This document shows, in pieces, positions 52,960-63,226 of a stretch of DNA of 64,000 nt (positions within the stretch are counted from its first letter, which is position 1; the number at the start of each line of letters is the position of its first letter). Location: positions 1 through 64,000 of the forward strand of contig JAGOAU010000002.1 of assembly GCA_017983755.1 (NCBI GenBank). The letters are read 5' to 3'. A program made the position numbers and the translations under genes. Source of the stretch: Azonexus sp. (GTDB lineage Bacteria; Pseudomonadota; Gammaproteobacteria; Burkholderiales; Rhodocyclaceae). Below the pieces are notes generated by a model. That model worked only from the letters and a program-made list of their open reading frames with translations, had not been told where the DNA came from and searched no databases.

Positions 52960-55900
52960 TTACATGCTGCGCCGGTACTGGCCGCCGACTTCGTAGAGCG
53001 CGCTGCTGATCTGCCCGAGCGAGCAGCATTTCACCGCATCGACCAGCACGGCGAAGACGTTGCCGTCCTCGATCACCGTCTGCTTCAGCTTTTCCAGCAT
53101 TGCCGGTGCGGTGGCCGCGTTGCGCGCCTGGAAGTCGCGCAGGCGCTTGATCTGCGACTGCTTTTCTTCCTCGCTCGAACGCGCCAGCTCGATTTCCTGC
53201 TGCGCCATGCCCTTCGGGTTCAGGAACGTGTTCACGCCGATGATCGGGTAGGAGCCGTCGTGCTTCTTGTGCTCGTAGTACATCGACTCTTCCTGGATCT
53301 TGCCGCGCTGGTAGCCGGTTTCCATGGCACCGAGCACGCCGCCACGCGAGGCGATGGCTTCGAATTCCTTGAGCACGGCTTCCTCGACGAGGTCGGTCAA
53401 CTCGTCGATGACGAAGGCACCCTGGTTCGGGTTCTCGTTCTTGGCGACGCCCCATTCGCGGTTGATGATGAGCTGGATGGCCATGGCGCGGCGCACGCTC
53501 TCTTCCGTCGGCGTCGTGATCGCCTCATCGTAGGCATTGGTGTGCAGGCTGTTGCAGTTGTCGTAAATGGCGATCAGCGCCTGCAGCGTGGTGCGGATGT
53601 CGTTGAAGTCCATTTCCTGAGCGTGCAACGAGCGGCCGGAAGTCTGGATGTGGTACTTGAGCTTCTGGCTGCGCTCGTTGGCGCCGTACTTGTTCTTCAT
53701 CGCCACCGCCCAGATGCGACGGGCGACACGGCCGATCACCGAGTACTCCGGGTCCATGCCGTTCGAGAAGAAGAACGAGAGGTTGGGCGCGAAATCGTCG
53801 ATGTGCATGCCACGCGCCAGGTAGCTTTCGACGTAGGTGAAGCCGTTCGACAGCGTGAAAGCGAGCTGGCTGATCGGGTTGGCGCCGGCTTCGGCGATGT
53901 GGTAACCGGAGATCGACACCGAGTAGAAGTTCTGCACCTGGTTATGGACGAAGAACTCCTGGATGTCGCCCATCATCTTGAGCGCGAATTCGGTTGAGAA
54001 GATGCAGGTGTTCTGCCCCTGATCTTCCTTCAGGATGTCGGCCTGCACCGTGCCGCGCACGGTCTTCAGCGTCCATTCGCGGATCTTCTCGGCCTCGTCC
54101 TCGGTCGGCTGGCGGCCGTTGTCCTTCTCGAACTTGGCCATCTGCTGGTCGATGGCGGTGTTGAAGAAGCAGGCGAGGATGATCGGCGCCGGCCCGTTGA
54201 TGGTCATCGACACGGAGGTTGTCGGCGCCAGCAGGTCGAAGCCGTCGTAAAGCACCTTGAGGTCGTCGAGGGTGGCGATGGAAACGCCGGAGTTGCCGAT
54301 CTTGCCGTAGATGTCCGGACGCTCGTCCGGATCGCAGCCGTACAGCGTGACCGAGTCGAAGGCGGTGGACAGGCGGTGCGCCGGCATGCCTTCGGAAACG
54401 CGCTTGAAGCGGCGGTTGGTGCGGAAGGCGTCGCCCTCGCCGGCGAACATGCGGGTCGGATCCTCGCCTTCGCGCTTGAAGGCGAAGACGCCGGCAGTAA
54501 AGGGGAAGGAACCGGGCACGTTCTCGCGCATCAGGAAGCGCAGTACTTCGCCGTCGTCGGTAAAGCGCGGCAGGATCACCTTGCGGATCTTGGTGCCGGA
54601 CAGGGACTGGGAAACCAGCTTGGTGCGGATTTCCTTGTCACGGATTTTGACGACGTACTCGTCGCCGGAATAGGCCTTGACGGTCTCCGGCCACATGTCG
54701 AGCAACTTCCTGGCTTTCGGATCCTGCTGGGCATCCTTGAAAGCCTGCATTTCGTCAAAGCCTGCGGTCGACTGCTCGCAACCGGCAAAAATGCCCTTCG
54801 CGATGCGCAGCGACTGACGCTCGCGAGCGATCTTCACCTGCTCTTCGGTGTGGGCGTGATAGCCGCGCACGCTGTCGGCGATCTCGGCCAGATAGCGCAC
54901 GCGCTGCGCCGGCACGATGGCGCGCTGGGTCGAGGATTGCTTGACGGTGACGAGCGGCAGCTTGCCCGCCTTGAGCTTGAGGCCCTTTTCGGTCAGGACC
55001 GGGACCAGCGCCTGGTACAGCGCGGTGACGCCATCGTCGTTGAAGCGCGCCGCCTGCGTGCCGAAGACCGGCATGTCGTCGGTCGGCGTCGAGAACAGCT
55101 CGCGGTTGCGCTGGTACTGCTTGCGCACGTCACGCAGCGCATCCTCGGCGCCCTTGCGGTCGAACTTGTTGATCGCGACGAAGTCGGCGAAATCGAGCAT
55201 GTCGATCTTCTCGAGCTGGGAGGCGGCACCGAACTCCGGGGTCATCACGTACATCGAGACATCGACGAAGGGCACGATGGCGGCATCGCCCTGGCCGATG
55301 CCGGACGTTTCGACGATGACCAGGTCGAAGCCGGCCAGCTTGCAGGCGGCGATGACTTCCGGCAACGCGGCGGAGATTTCCGAGCCGGTGTCGCGGGTGG
55401 CCAGCGAGCGCATGAAGATGTTCGGATGCTCGATGGCGTTCATGCGGATGCGGTCGCCGAGCAGGGCGCCGCCGGTGCGCTTGCGCGACGGGTCGATGGA
55501 GATCAGGCCGATCTTCACGGTGTCGCCCTGGTCGAGGCGGAAGCGGCGCACGATCTCGTCGGTCAGCGACGACTTGCCGGCACCACCGGTACCGGTAATG
55601 CCGAGCACCGGCACGTCCAGCTCGGCCGCGGCCTTGAGCACGGGCTCCTTGAGCGCCGGCGCGGCGCCGTTTTCGAGCAGCGTGATGACACGGGCGAGCA
55701 AGCGCTTGTCGCCCGCCTTGAGGCCGGCGAGCACCTGTTCCGCCGCCGGCACGCCGGCGGCCGCCAGATCGAAGTCGGACTGCTGCACGACCTCGTTGAT
55801 CATGCCTTGCAGGCCCATGTGCACGCCATCCTCCGGCGCATAGATGCGGGTCACGCCGTATTCGTGCAGTTCCCTGATCTCGGCCGGCACGATGACGCCG

Positions 55901-56223
55901 CCGCCGCCGCCGAAGACCTTGATGTTTTCGCCACCATTGGCCTTCAGCAGGTCGATCATGTACTTGAAGAACTCGACGTGGCCGCCCTGGTAGGAGGTGA
56001 TGGCGATCCCCTGAACATCTTCCTGCAGCGCGGCATTGACGATTTCCTGTACCGAGCGGTTGTGGCCGAGGTGGATGACCTCGGAACCGGTCGACTGAAG
56101 GATGCGGCGCATGATATTGATCGACGCGTCGTGGCCGTCGAACAGCGAGGCGGCGGTGACGAAACGCACCTTGTGCTTGGGCTTGTACGGGGACAGTTTC
56201 TTGGCAACGGAAAGATCGGTCAT
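52960..56223 (-). CDS. icmF: fused isobutyryl-CoA mutase (IcmF)
   Basis: A 1087-residue B12 enzyme that interconverts isobutyryl- and n-butyryl-CoA. In order: a B12-binding domain with the cobalt-binding DGHDAS (29-34), a G-protein chaperone domain with P-loop GTGGAGKSS near 215, and the mutase barrel with [15 protein letters not shown]. This B12-GTPase-mutase order is specific to IcmF; methylmalonyl-CoA mutase differs. Pivalyl-CoA mutases share the architecture and differ in active-site residues that I cannot place with certainty. It is divergent from an AraC-family gene. Confidence 0.93.
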   Translation of the reverse strand: MTDLSVAKKLSPYKPKHKVRFVTAASLFDGHDASINIMRRILQSTGSEVIHLGHNRSVQEIVNAALQEDVQGIAITSYQGGHVEFFKYMIDLLKANGGENIKVFGGGGGVIVPAEIRELHEYGVTRIYAPEDGVHMGLQGMINEVVQQSDFDLAAAGVPAAEQVLAGLKAGDKRLLARVITLLENGAAPALKEPVLKAAAELDVPVLGITGTGGAGKSSLTDEIVRRFRLDQGDTVKIGLISIDPSRKRTGGALLGDRIRMNAIEHPNIFMRSLATRDTGSEISAALPEVIAACKLAGFDLVIVETSGIGQGDAAIVPFVDVSMYVMTPEFGAASQLEKIDMLDFADFVAINKFDRKGAEDALRDVRKQYQRNRELFSTPTDDMPVFGTQAARFNDDGVTALYQALVPVLTEKGLKLKAGKLPLVTVKQSSTQRAIVPAQRVRYLAEIADSVRGYHAHTEEQVKIARERQSLRIAKGIFAGCEQSTAGFDEMQAFKDAQQDPKARKLLDMWPETVKAYSGDEYVVKIRDKEIRTKLVSQSLSGTKIRKVILPRFTDDGEVLRFLMRENVPGSFPFTAGVFAFKREGEDPTRMFAGEGDAFRTNRRFKRVSEGMPAHRLSTAFDSVTLYGCDPDERPDIYGKIGNSGVSIATLDDLKVLYDGFDLLAPTTSVSMTINGPAPIILACFFNTAIDQQMAKFEKDNGRQPTEDEAEKIREWTLKTVRGTVQADILKEDQGQNTCIFSTEFALKMMGDIQEFFVHNQVQNFYSVSISGYHIAEAGANPISQLAFTLSNGFTYVESYLARGMHIDDFAPNLSFFFSNGMDPEYSVIGRVARRIWAVAMKNKYGANERSQKLKYHIQTSGRSLHAQEMDFNDIRTTLQALIAIYDNCNSLHTNAYDEAITTPTEESVRRAMAIQLIINREWGVAKNENPNQGAFVIDELTDLVEEAVLKEFEAIASRGGVLGAMETGYQRGKIQEESMYYEHKKHDGSYPIIGVNTFLNPKGMAQQEIELARSSEEEKQSQIKRLRDFQARNAATAPAMLEKLKQTVIEDGNVFAVLVDAVKCCSLGQISSALYEVGGQYRRSM
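54764..54792 (+). repeat. GCGGTCGAC-type repeat copy inside icmF
   Basis: The core is at 54764-54772. The second tract, CAAAAATG, is at +14 to +21; the first is weak. It is antisense to icmF, in the linker between the GTPase and mutase domains. Confidence 0.5.
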
Positions 56224-56337
56224 GGCGCCAGCCTCATCGGAAGAATGGAAAGGCGTTCATGGTAAGCCGCTTCGCGCCCGCCGCCATTGTCGCGAATGAC
56301 GATAATCATGCAAATTCCGCCAAGATGATAAGCTGTT

Positions 56338-56366
56338 GCGGTCGACCACCTGAAAAGGGCAAAAAT
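56338..56366 (+). repeat. GCGGTCGAC-type repeat copy at the AraC gene start
   Basis: The core is at 56338-56346, with A runs at +7 to +10 and +15 to +19. Its end overlaps the first codon of the AraC-family reading frame. Confidence 0.7.
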
Positions 56367-57432
56367 GCTGCAAAGCACCATAAGAAACGCCACGACCGGC
56401 ATGCAAACCACTGTTGCAATGGGCTTTGTGACCGGCATGCTCGCCGGGCTCGACCACCGCAGGATCGACCCGGCTCCGCTGCTGGCAGCCGTCGCCCTTG
56501 ATATTGCAGACACCGCCAGGCGGATTCCGATCGACCGCTACGCCGCACTCTACAATCTGCTCAACCGCGAACTGGATGACGAAGGCTTCGGCCTGTTCTC
56601 CCAGCCGATACGCGTCGGCAGTTTCGAGTTTCTCTGCCGCGGTTGCCTCAGCGCCCCGACGCTGGCCGAAGCGCTGGGCCGCGCCAGCCGCTTCCTGCGC
56701 CTCGTCCTGCCCGACCTTGCCGTCAGCGTGCGTCGTTCGCACGGGCGCGCCGAACTGGTCATCGGCGAAACGCGAAAACTGGCCGAAAACCCCGACGACC
56801 CCGGTCGCATCTTCGCCTTCGAGTGGCTGCTGCGCCTGCTGCACGGCCTCGCCTGCTGGCTGGCCGGACGCGGCCTCGCGCTCGACAGCGTGATCTTTCC
56901 CTATCGCCGCCCCGCCCATGCCGGCGACTACGCGCTGATCTTCACCGAGGATTCCCGCTTCGCGCCGACGGTACCCGGCGGCAATGGCACGCTGGTCGCC
57001 AGCTTCAATGCCAATCTGCTCGACCTGCCCATCCGCCGCGACGAAGCCGCCCTCGCCGCCTTTCTCGACGGCGCCCCCGGCAAGATCACCACCCTTTACC
57101 GGCGCGACCGCGAAATGGTCATCCGCGTCCGCGACCTGCTGCGCACCGCCCTGCCCGACACACTGGGCCTCGACGACATCGCCGGCCGCCTGCATCTTTC
57201 GCCGCGCACCATCCACCGCCGGCTGGAAAACGAAGGTTCCAGCTTCCGCGCCATCAAGGATGCCCTGCGCCGCGACATGGCGCTCGCCCGGCTGACCAAG
57301 ACGCGCGACCCGATCGCCCAGGTTGCCGCCGACCTTGGCTATACCGACACCTCGGCCTTCTATCGGGCCTTTGTCGAATGGACCGGCATGGCCCCCGTGC
57401 ATTACCGGAAACGCTGGAATGGCGAGCGTTGA
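56365..57432 (+). CDS. AraC-family transcriptional regulator
   Basis: A 355-residue regulator. The N-terminal domain (about 20-210) is of the arabinose-binding PF12625 type found in ArgR/OruR/VirF-like regulators. The C-terminal AraC double helix-turn-helix has LDDIAGRLHLSPRTIHRRLE and VAADLGYTDTSAFYRAFVEW. The ATG at 56365 is at the edge of a repeat copy, so the first 12 residues are partly repeat-derived; ATG 56401 may be the ancestral start. It is divergent from icmF and a candidate icmF regulator. Confidence 0.85.
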   Translation: MLQSTIRNATTGMQTTVAMGFVTGMLAGLDHRRIDPAPLLAAVALDIADTARRIPIDRYAALYNLLNRELDDEGFGLFSQPIRVGSFEFLCRGCLSAPTLAEALGRASRFLRLVLPDLAVSVRRSHGRAELVIGETRKLAENPDDPGRIFAFEWLLRLLHGLACWLAGRGLALDSVIFPYRRPAHAGDYALIFTEDSRFAPTVPGGNGTLVASFNANLLDLPIRRDEAALAAFLDGAPGKITTLYRRDREMVIRVRDLLRTALPDTLGLDDIAGRLHLSPRTIHRRLENEGSSFRAIKDALRRDMALARLTKTRDPIAQVAADLGYTDTSAFYRAFVEWTGMAPVHYRKRWNGER

Positions 57433-57453
57433 GACGAGCCCGGGAAAAACCAT

Positions 57454-57482
57454 AGTCCGGCAGGAACCTTCCGGGCTTTTGT
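57454..57482 (+). terminator. terminator of the AraC-family gene
   Basis: AGTCCGG (57454-57460) pairs with CCGGGCT (57471-57477), allowing one G-T pair, followed by TTTTGTTT. It is 22 bases past the stop. Confidence 0.65.
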
Positions 57483-57543
57483 TTCTCGAACTATTGTTAT
57501 ACCCTTCGCCGTTTAGTCAAAATACATAGGCATAGGAACAGGC

Positions 57544-57771
57544 ATGAACAGGGTGGACAAGCGTAGCGCGTGCGGTGACCGGCGAGTCGATGACATCGGC
57601 CCGCCCAGCGGCTGGCAGGATCGCCGCAAGCGTGTCGAGCGGCGCATTCCGGAAACGGTCGAAATCGAGGTTTCCGAGGCCGAGTGGGCCTTGTATTTCA
57701 CCAGCCGCGTCTCGCAGACGACCACGACCGAGCAGGTTGTCACCGATATTTTCGACAAGGTGCGCTATTGA
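57544..57771 (+). CDS. small hydrophilic protein, unknown
   Basis: A 75-residue protein with an arginine/aspartate-rich N-terminal half (KRSACGDRRVDD, QDRRKRVERR) and a mixed C-terminal half. No family recognised. It stands alone, with a terminator before it and hairpins after it, which supports a real small gene. Coordinates are for the frame starting MNRVDKRS. Confidence 0.6.
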   Translation: MNRVDKRSACGDRRVDDIGPPSGWQDRRKRVERRIPETVEIEVSEAEWALYFTSRVSQTTTTEQVVTDIFDKVRY

Positions 57772-57780
57772 GGCATTGGC

Positions 57781-57807
57781 GTCAGGCGCAGAGATAAATC
57801 GCCTGAC
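57781..57807. other. hairpin after the small gene
   Basis: GTCAGGCG (57781-57788) pairs with CGCCTGAC (57800-57807). No T run follows, so it is more likely an mRNA-stabilising stem than a terminator. Confidence 0.4.
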
Positions 57808-57823
57808 CTGAACCACAGAAAAG

Positions 57824-57848
57824 AAAGGCCGGGATTCCCCGGCCTTTT
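57824..57848. terminator. bidirectional terminator
   Basis: AAAGGCCGGG (57824-57833) pairs with CCCGGCCTTT (57838-57847) around a 4-base loop, with A and T runs on opposite sides. It serves the small plus-strand gene and the minus-strand EF-G-like gene, which converge here. Confidence 0.85.
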
Positions 57849-57869
57849 GCATTTGCCTCCGCTACCGTT

Positions 57870-59921
57870 TCATTCGTCCTCTTCGTGCAACTGGAAGCGA
57901 CTGGCCATCTGCTGCTGCACGTTCGGCGGCACCGCAGCGTAACGCGCGAATTCGATGGTATAGCTGCCCTGCCCGCCGGTCAGCGACTTGAGGCGCGACT
58001 GATAGTCGTTCAGTTCCGCCAGCGGCACTTCGCCGCTGATTGCCGCCATACCGTGACCACGTCCATCGGTGCCGGTGATATGGCCGCGCCGGCTGGCAAG
58101 ATCGCCGGTCAGGTCGCCGATAGCCGCCTCCGGCACGACGATGTCGATATTGACGATGGGTTCGAGCACGATCGGCCGGGCGGCGCGGATGGCCTCGATC
58201 ACCGCCTTGCGGCCAGCGGTGACGAAAGCGACTTCCTTGCCGTCCACCGCGTGCGTCTTGCCGTCGAAAACGGTCACTTTCAGATCGTCGACCGCATACC
58301 CTGCCACGACGCCGCCCTCCAGTGCCTGGCGCACGCCTTTCTCCACCGCCGGCATGAAGACACCCGGAATGACGCCTCCCTTGACCGCATCGACGAACTC
58401 GAAGCCCTCGCCGCGCCCCTTCGGCTCGATGCGCAGATGCACCTCGCCGAACTGGCCAGCGCCGCCGCTCTGCTTCTTGTGGCGGTGCACACCTTCTGCC
58501 GGCGCGGTAATCGTCTCGCGGTAGGGAATGCGCGGCGGCTTGGTATCGACATCGAGCTTGTACTGCCCGGCCATCTTTTCCAGCTTGGCCTTGAGGTGGA
58601 TTTCGCCGAGGCCGCGAATCACCGTTTCGTTGCTGCTCGGATGCCGCTCGACGACGAAGGTCGGGTCTTCCATCGCCAGCTTGCCGAGAATGTCGAACAG
58701 ACGCTGTTCGTCGCCCTTCTTCTTCGTCTCGACGGCCAGCCCGGCCATCGGCCTGGGAAATTCCAGCGGCACGAGGTGGATCTGGTCCTCGTCGTGCGAG
58801 TCATGCAACACGCAGTCGAACTCGATTTCGTCGACCTTGGCGACCGCACCGATATCGCCCGGCAGCAGTTCGTCGACTTCGACGGTGTCCTTGCCCTGCA
58901 ACTGGTAAAGGTGGGCGACCTTGAACGGGCGCTTGCCGTCGCCGACGAAGAGCTGCATGTCTTTCCGGAGGGTGCCCTGATGCACGCGGAAGATGCCGAT
59001 CTTGCCCATGTAGGGATCGGCCACGACCTTGAAGACGTGCGCCAGCACGTGCTTGCCGGCATCCGGCTCGGCGTGGAAGGCTTCAGCCTGGCCACCCGGT
59101 TCGCCCTTGTAGAAAGGCGGTGGGTTGCCCTCGGCCGGATTCGGGGCCAGCGAGGCCAGGACATGCAGCAGTTCCTTGATGCCGGCGCCAGTCCTGGCCG
59201 AGGTAAACAGGATCGGAATCAGGTGGCCTTCGCGCAGGGCCTTCTCGAAAGGTGCATGCAGGTCGGCCGCGCTCGGGTCGGCACCGTCTTCAAGATACTG
59301 GGCGAGCAGGTTTTCGTCTTCCTCGACGATCTGGTCGATAAGCGCGCGATGCGCGGCCGCGACCGATTCGAAATCGGCATCGCCGGCAGCGTGTTCCAGC
59401 ACCTCGACGACATCGGCCGCACCATGCGCCGGCAGGTCAAGCAGCATGCACTGCTTGCCGAAGCGCTCCCGGATCTCGGCGACCAAGCCGGGAAGGTCAA
59501 GGTTGTCGGCGTCGATCTTGTTGATGACGATCATCCGGCATAGCTTGCGTTCGGCGGCATGGCGCATCATGCGCTCGGTCATCAATTCGATGCCGGTCTG
59601 GGCGTTGACCACGACAAGCGCGGTGTCGACTCCGGCCAGCGCGGCAATCGCCTGGCCCGAAAAATCGGGGTAGCCCGGCGTGTCGACCAGATGAACGTGC
59701 GTGTCTTCGTAGCCGAAATTGACGACGGCAGAATTCAGTGAATGGCCGGCCTCTTTTTCCTGCGGATCGAAGTCGCAGACCGTACTCCCCTTCTCGACAC
59801 TGCCGCGGGCTGGAATGGCGCCCGTCGCCTGCAACAAGGCTTCCGCCAGGCTGGTCTTGCCAGCTGCACCATGGCCGATCAGTGCGACGGAACGAATGGC
59901 CTCGGTGGTGTACTTGGACAT
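57870..59921 (-). CDS. EF-G-like translational GTPase (EF-G 2 type)
   Basis: A 683-residue paralogue of elongation factor G. GTPase motifs are G3 DTPG and G4 NKID, but the P-loop reads GHGAAGKTS (16-24) where EF-G has GHVDAGKTT, lacking the usual Asp. Domains II to V follow in normal order. This paralogue is widespread in beta- and gammaproteobacteria; a ribosome-associated function other than ordinary translocation is likely but not known. It is single-copy here and not next to tuf or rps genes. Confidence 0.88.
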   Translation of the reverse strand: MSKYTTEAIRSVALIGHGAAGKTSLAEALLQATGAIPARGSVEKGSTVCDFDPQEKEAGHSLNSAVVNFGYEDTHVHLVDTPGYPDFSGQAIAALAGVDTALVVVNAQTGIELMTERMMRHAAERKLCRMIVINKIDADNLDLPGLVAEIRERFGKQCMLLDLPAHGAADVVEVLEHAAGDADFESVAAAHRALIDQIVEEDENLLAQYLEDGADPSAADLHAPFEKALREGHLIPILFTSARTGAGIKELLHVLASLAPNPAEGNPPPFYKGEPGGQAEAFHAEPDAGKHVLAHVFKVVADPYMGKIGIFRVHQGTLRKDMQLFVGDGKRPFKVAHLYQLQGKDTVEVDELLPGDIGAVAKVDEIEFDCVLHDSHDEDQIHLVPLEFPRPMAGLAVETKKKGDEQRLFDILGKLAMEDPTFVVERHPSSNETVIRGLGEIHLKAKLEKMAGQYKLDVDTKPPRIPYRETITAPAEGVHRHKKQSGGAGQFGEVHLRIEPKGRGEGFEFVDAVKGGVIPGVFMPAVEKGVRQALEGGVVAGYAVDDLKVTVFDGKTHAVDGKEVAFVTAGRKAVIEAIRAARPIVLEPIVNIDIVVPEAAIGDLTGDLASRRGHITGTDGRGHGMAAISGEVPLAELNDYQSRLKSLTGGQGSYTIEFARYAAVPPNVQQQMASRFQLHEEDE

Positions 59922-59957
59922 CGTGCTCTCCCTGAGCTTATTGAAATTGGCGAACGG

Positions 59958-60263
59958 TCATTTTACGCCTGCCGCCAGGCGATCGACGAAATGCGGCCCG
60001 GCGCCGTAGAGGAGTGCCAGCGCGGCACCTATCAACAGCAACCCGGCGAGCAACTGCTTGCCCGGCTGTGAAAAGTCCTTCCAGTGTCGCACCGAGAACC
60101 ACAACGGTCCGGCGATCGGCACGGCCAGTACCGGCACCCAGTTCCGCCAGCCAAAGGCGAACGAGGCCGGCAAGGTCCCGACATAGCCGACCAGTAACAA
60201 GGAAGCGCCGACGGCAACCAGCAACGCGACCGCGAACAGGAAGGCGATGAACCAGAAATCCAT
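59958..60263 (-). CDS. small membrane protein, unknown
   Basis: A 101-residue protein with three predicted membrane helices (about 5-29, 42-58 and 70-87). No family recognised. Its ATG overlaps the glmU stop by one base (TAATG), so it is translated with glmU. Confidence 0.65.
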   Translation of the reverse strand: MDFWFIAFLFAVALLVAVGASLLLVGYVGTLPASFAFGWRNWVPVLAVPIAGPLWFSVRHWKDFSQPGKQLLAGLLLIGAALALLYGAGPHFVDRLAAGVK

Positions 60264-61621
60264 TACTTCTTGGTTTTTTGCGGCCGCACCCAGCCGGTCA
60301 ATGTCACCTGCCTGGCGCGCGACACGGTCAACGCGTCCGGCGGTGCATCCTTGGTCAGCGTCGTGCCAGCGCCCAGCGTCGCGCCGCGCCCGACCGTCAC
60401 CGGCGCCACCAGCTGGGAATCGGAGCCGATGAAGACGTCATCCTCGATGATCGTCTTGAACTTGTTGGCCCCGTCATAGTTGCAAACGATGGTGCCGGCG
60501 CCGATATTCACCCGCTGGCCGACTTCGGCGTCGCCGATATAGGTCAGATGATTGGCCTTGGAGCGGGCGGCAATGGTGCTCTTCTTGACCTCGACGAAGT
60601 TGCCGATATGCACCTCCGGACCGAGTTCAGCTCCGGGACGCAGGCGCGCGAAGGGGCCGAGCACGCCATCCGGGCCGATCAGCGAATCCTCGAAATGGCA
60701 GAAGGCGGCAATACGGGTGCCGGCACCGACCTTCACATTTTTCAGCACACAGTAAGGGCCGACTTCGACGGCGTCGTCCAGTTCGACATTGCCCTCGAAG
60801 ACGCAACCGACGTCGATGAACACGTCGCGCCCATAGCTCAGTTCGCCACGCACATCGATGCGGGCGGGGTCGGCCAGCCGCACGCCGCCGACCAGCATGG
60901 CGTCAGCAACATTGCGCTGATGCACGCGCTCCAGTTTGGCGAGTTGCACCTTGCTGTTGACGCCGAGCACCTCCCAGTCACCGTCCGGCTGCGCGGTATG
61001 GATGGGCAGCCCTTCGGCGACGGCCAGCCCGACGATGTCGGTCAGGTAGTATTCGCCCTGGGCATTGTCGTTGGACAGGCGCCCCAGCCAGTCGGCCAGC
61101 CGGGCGGACGGAATGGCCATGATGCCGGAGTTGACCTCGCGGATGGCTTTCTCTTCCGGCGTCGCGTCCTTTTCCTCGACGATGCGCTGCACCTTGCCCG
61201 TCGCGTCGCGCACGATGCGGCCATAGCCGGTCGGGTTAGCGAGGTCGACGGTGAGGATGGACAAGCCGTCCCGCCCCGCCTGCAACAGGCGCCGCAGGGT
61301 GGATGCCTTGGTCAGGGGAACGTCGCCATACAGCACCAGCGTCTGCCCTTCGCTGGAAATTAGCGGCAGCGCCTGGGCGACCGCATGGCCGGTGCCCAGT
61401 TGCGGCTCCTGCAGGGCCCATGAAATATCGTCCGCAGCGAGGGTCGACCGCACCATTTCGCCGCCGTGGCCGAAAACCACGACCAGCTTTTCGGGCTGCA
61501 GGTAACGTGCAGTGTCGATGACATGCTGCGCCAGCGCCTTGCCGGCGAGCGGGTGCAGCACCTTGGGCAGATTGGAGTGCATGCGCTTGCCCTGGCCGGC
61601 AGCTAGGATGACGATATTCAT
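60263..61621 (-). CDS. glmU: bifunctional GlmU uridyltransferase/acetyltransferase
   Basis: GlmU makes UDP-N-acetylglucosamine: it acetylates glucosamine-1-phosphate, then couples it to UTP. The 452-residue protein has the pyrophosphorylase [20 protein letters not shown] motif (7-26) and the C-terminal left-handed beta-helix of hexapeptide repeats with [13 protein letters not shown]. It is the first step toward peptidoglycan and lipid A precursors. Confidence 0.97.
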   Translation of the reverse strand: MNIVILAAGQGKRMHSNLPKVLHPLAGKALAQHVIDTARYLQPEKLVVVFGHGGEMVRSTLAADDISWALQEPQLGTGHAVAQALPLISSEGQTLVLYGDVPLTKASTLRRLLQAGRDGLSILTVDLANPTGYGRIVRDATGKVQRIVEEKDATPEEKAIREVNSGIMAIPSARLADWLGRLSNDNAQGEYYLTDIVGLAVAEGLPIHTAQPDGDWEVLGVNSKVQLAKLERVHQRNVADAMLVGGVRLADPARIDVRGELSYGRDVFIDVGCVFEGNVELDDAVEVGPYCVLKNVKVGAGTRIAAFCHFEDSLIGPDGVLGPFARLRPGAELGPEVHIGNFVEVKKSTIAARSKANHLTYIGDAEVGQRVNIGAGTIVCNYDGANKFKTIIEDDVFIGSDSQLVAPVTVGRGATLGAGTTLTKDAPPDALTVSRARQVTLTGWVRPQKTKK

Positions 61622-61705
61622 GGTGTGATTGACTGTTTCAGTTAGGCAACCCGCATTTTCACACGATCCCCGCGCGCTGTCGAAAAGCGCGCCCGGAACC
61701 CGGCA

Positions 61706-63226
61706 TCAGCCGGGCCTGCGTTTCTCGGTCTTGCACTCGGCGAGCAGGACGATTTCGCCATCGGCCGACTGCTGCTCAAGCCGCACCGTGAAACCCCACA
61801 GGTAGGCCATGTGCTCCAGCGCCATGTTGGACTGGGCCGATAGCGGGCGGCGCTGATGAACGAAATGGCGCAGGGTCAGCGAGCGGTCGCCGCGCAGGTC
61901 GACGTTCCAGACCTGGAGATTCGGATCGCTGCTGCCGAGGTTGTACTGTTCGGCCAGCTTCATGCGCAGGGCGCGGTAGCCGCGCTCGTCGTGGATGGCA
62001 TCGACCTGCAGCCGCGCCTTGCTGTCGTCGTCGAGCACCGCGAACAGACGGAATTCGCGCATCAGGCGTGGCGACAGATACTGGGCGATGAAGCTTTCGT
62101 CCTTGAAGTTGCGCATCGCAAAATCGAAGGTTTCACGCCAGCCGGACCCGGCGATATCGGGAAACCAGGCGCGGTCCTCATCGGTCGGCATCTCGCAGAT
62201 GCGCCGGATATCCCGCCACATGGCAAAACCCAATGCATACGGGTTGATGCCGGAATACCACTTGCTTGTGTAAGGCGGCTGGTAGACGACATTGGTGTGC
62301 GACTGCAGGAATTCGAACATGAATCCGTCGTTCACCCGGCCCTCGTCGTACAGCGTATTGAGCAGCGTGTAATGCCAGAAGCAGGCCCAGCCTTCGTTCA
62401 TCACCTGGGTCTGGCGCTGCGGGTAGAAATACTGGCCGATCTTTCTGATGATGCGCACGATCTCGCGCTGCCACGGCTCGAGTAACGGCGCGTTCTTCTC
62501 GATGAAGTAGAGCAGGTTCTCTTCCGGCTCCTCGGGAAAGCGGCTTTCCTCGGTCGCCGCCACCGCCGCATCATGGCGCGGCAGGGTACGCCACAGATCG
62601 TTGACCTGGGCCTGAAGATAGGCCTCGCGCTCGCGCTGGCGGGACTTCTCCTTTTCCAGCGACAGCGGCGGCGAGCGCTTGTAGCGGTCGACCCCGAGAT
62701 TGGAGAGCGCATGACAGGCGTCGATCAGTTGCTCGACGGCATCGACCCCGTGACGCTCCTCGCACTCGGCGATGTAATTCCGCGCGAAAACCAGGTAGTC
62801 GATGATGGCGTCGGCACTGGTCCACTGCTTGAACAGGTGGTTGCCCTTGAAGAAGGAGTTGTGGCCGTAGGCGGCATGGGCGATGACCAGCGCCTGCATG
62901 GTCAGCGTGTTTTCCTCCATCAGATAGGCGATGCAGGGGTCTGAATTGATAACAATCTCGTAGGCCAGCCCCATGTGGCCGCGCTTATAGCGGTTCTCGG
63001 TTTCCAGGAAATGCTTGCCGAAGGACCAGTGGTGGTAATAGATCGGCATGCCGATGGCGGCGTAGGCGTCCATCATCTGCTCGGCAGTGATGATCTCGAG
63101 CTGGTGGCGATAGGTATCCAGCCCGTAGTTCCTGGCGACACGACCGATTTCGGCGTCGTACTGGGCAATGGCCTCCAGCGTCCAGTCCGAACCTTCGGCA
63201 ATTAGGCGGGAACGCTTTTTGGTCAT
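61706..63226 (-). CDS. SpoVR family protein
   Basis: A 506-residue protein of the SpoVR/YcgB family, usually in an operon with yeaH and the PrkA kinase, of unknown biochemical role in stationary-phase or stress responses. Conserved blocks include YYHHWSFGKHF, HAAYGHNSFFKGN and NEGWACFWHYTLLN. The start MTKKRSRLIAEGSDWTLE at 63226 overlaps the YeaH-type stop (ATGA). Confidence 0.93.
   Translation of the reverse strand: MTKKRSRLIAEGSDWTLEAIAQYDAEIGRVARNYGLDTYRHQLEIITAEQMMDAYAAIGMPIYYHHWSFGKHFLETENRYKRGHMGLAYEIVINSDPCIAYLMEENTLTMQALVIAHAAYGHNSFFKGNHLFKQWTSADAIIDYLVFARNYIAECEERHGVDAVEQLIDACHALSNLGVDRYKRSPPLSLEKEKSRQREREAYLQAQVNDLWRTLPRHDAAVAATEESRFPEEPEENLLYFIEKNAPLLEPWQREIVRIIRKIGQYFYPQRQTQVMNEGWACFWHYTLLNTLYDEGRVNDGFMFEFLQSHTNVVYQPPYTSKWYSGINPYALGFAMWRDIRRICEMPTDEDRAWFPDIAGSGWRETFDFAMRNFKDESFIAQYLSPRLMREFRLFAVLDDDSKARLQVDAIHDERGYRALRMKLAEQYNLGSSDPNLQVWNVDLRGDRSLTLRHFVHQRRPLSAQSNMALEHMAYLWGFTVRLEQQSADGEIVLLAECKTEKRRPG

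Noticed and set aside
54376-56265. 629-codon plus-strand open frame over icmF
   Set aside because: IcmF has intact B12, GTPase and mutase motifs on the other strand; this frame has none.
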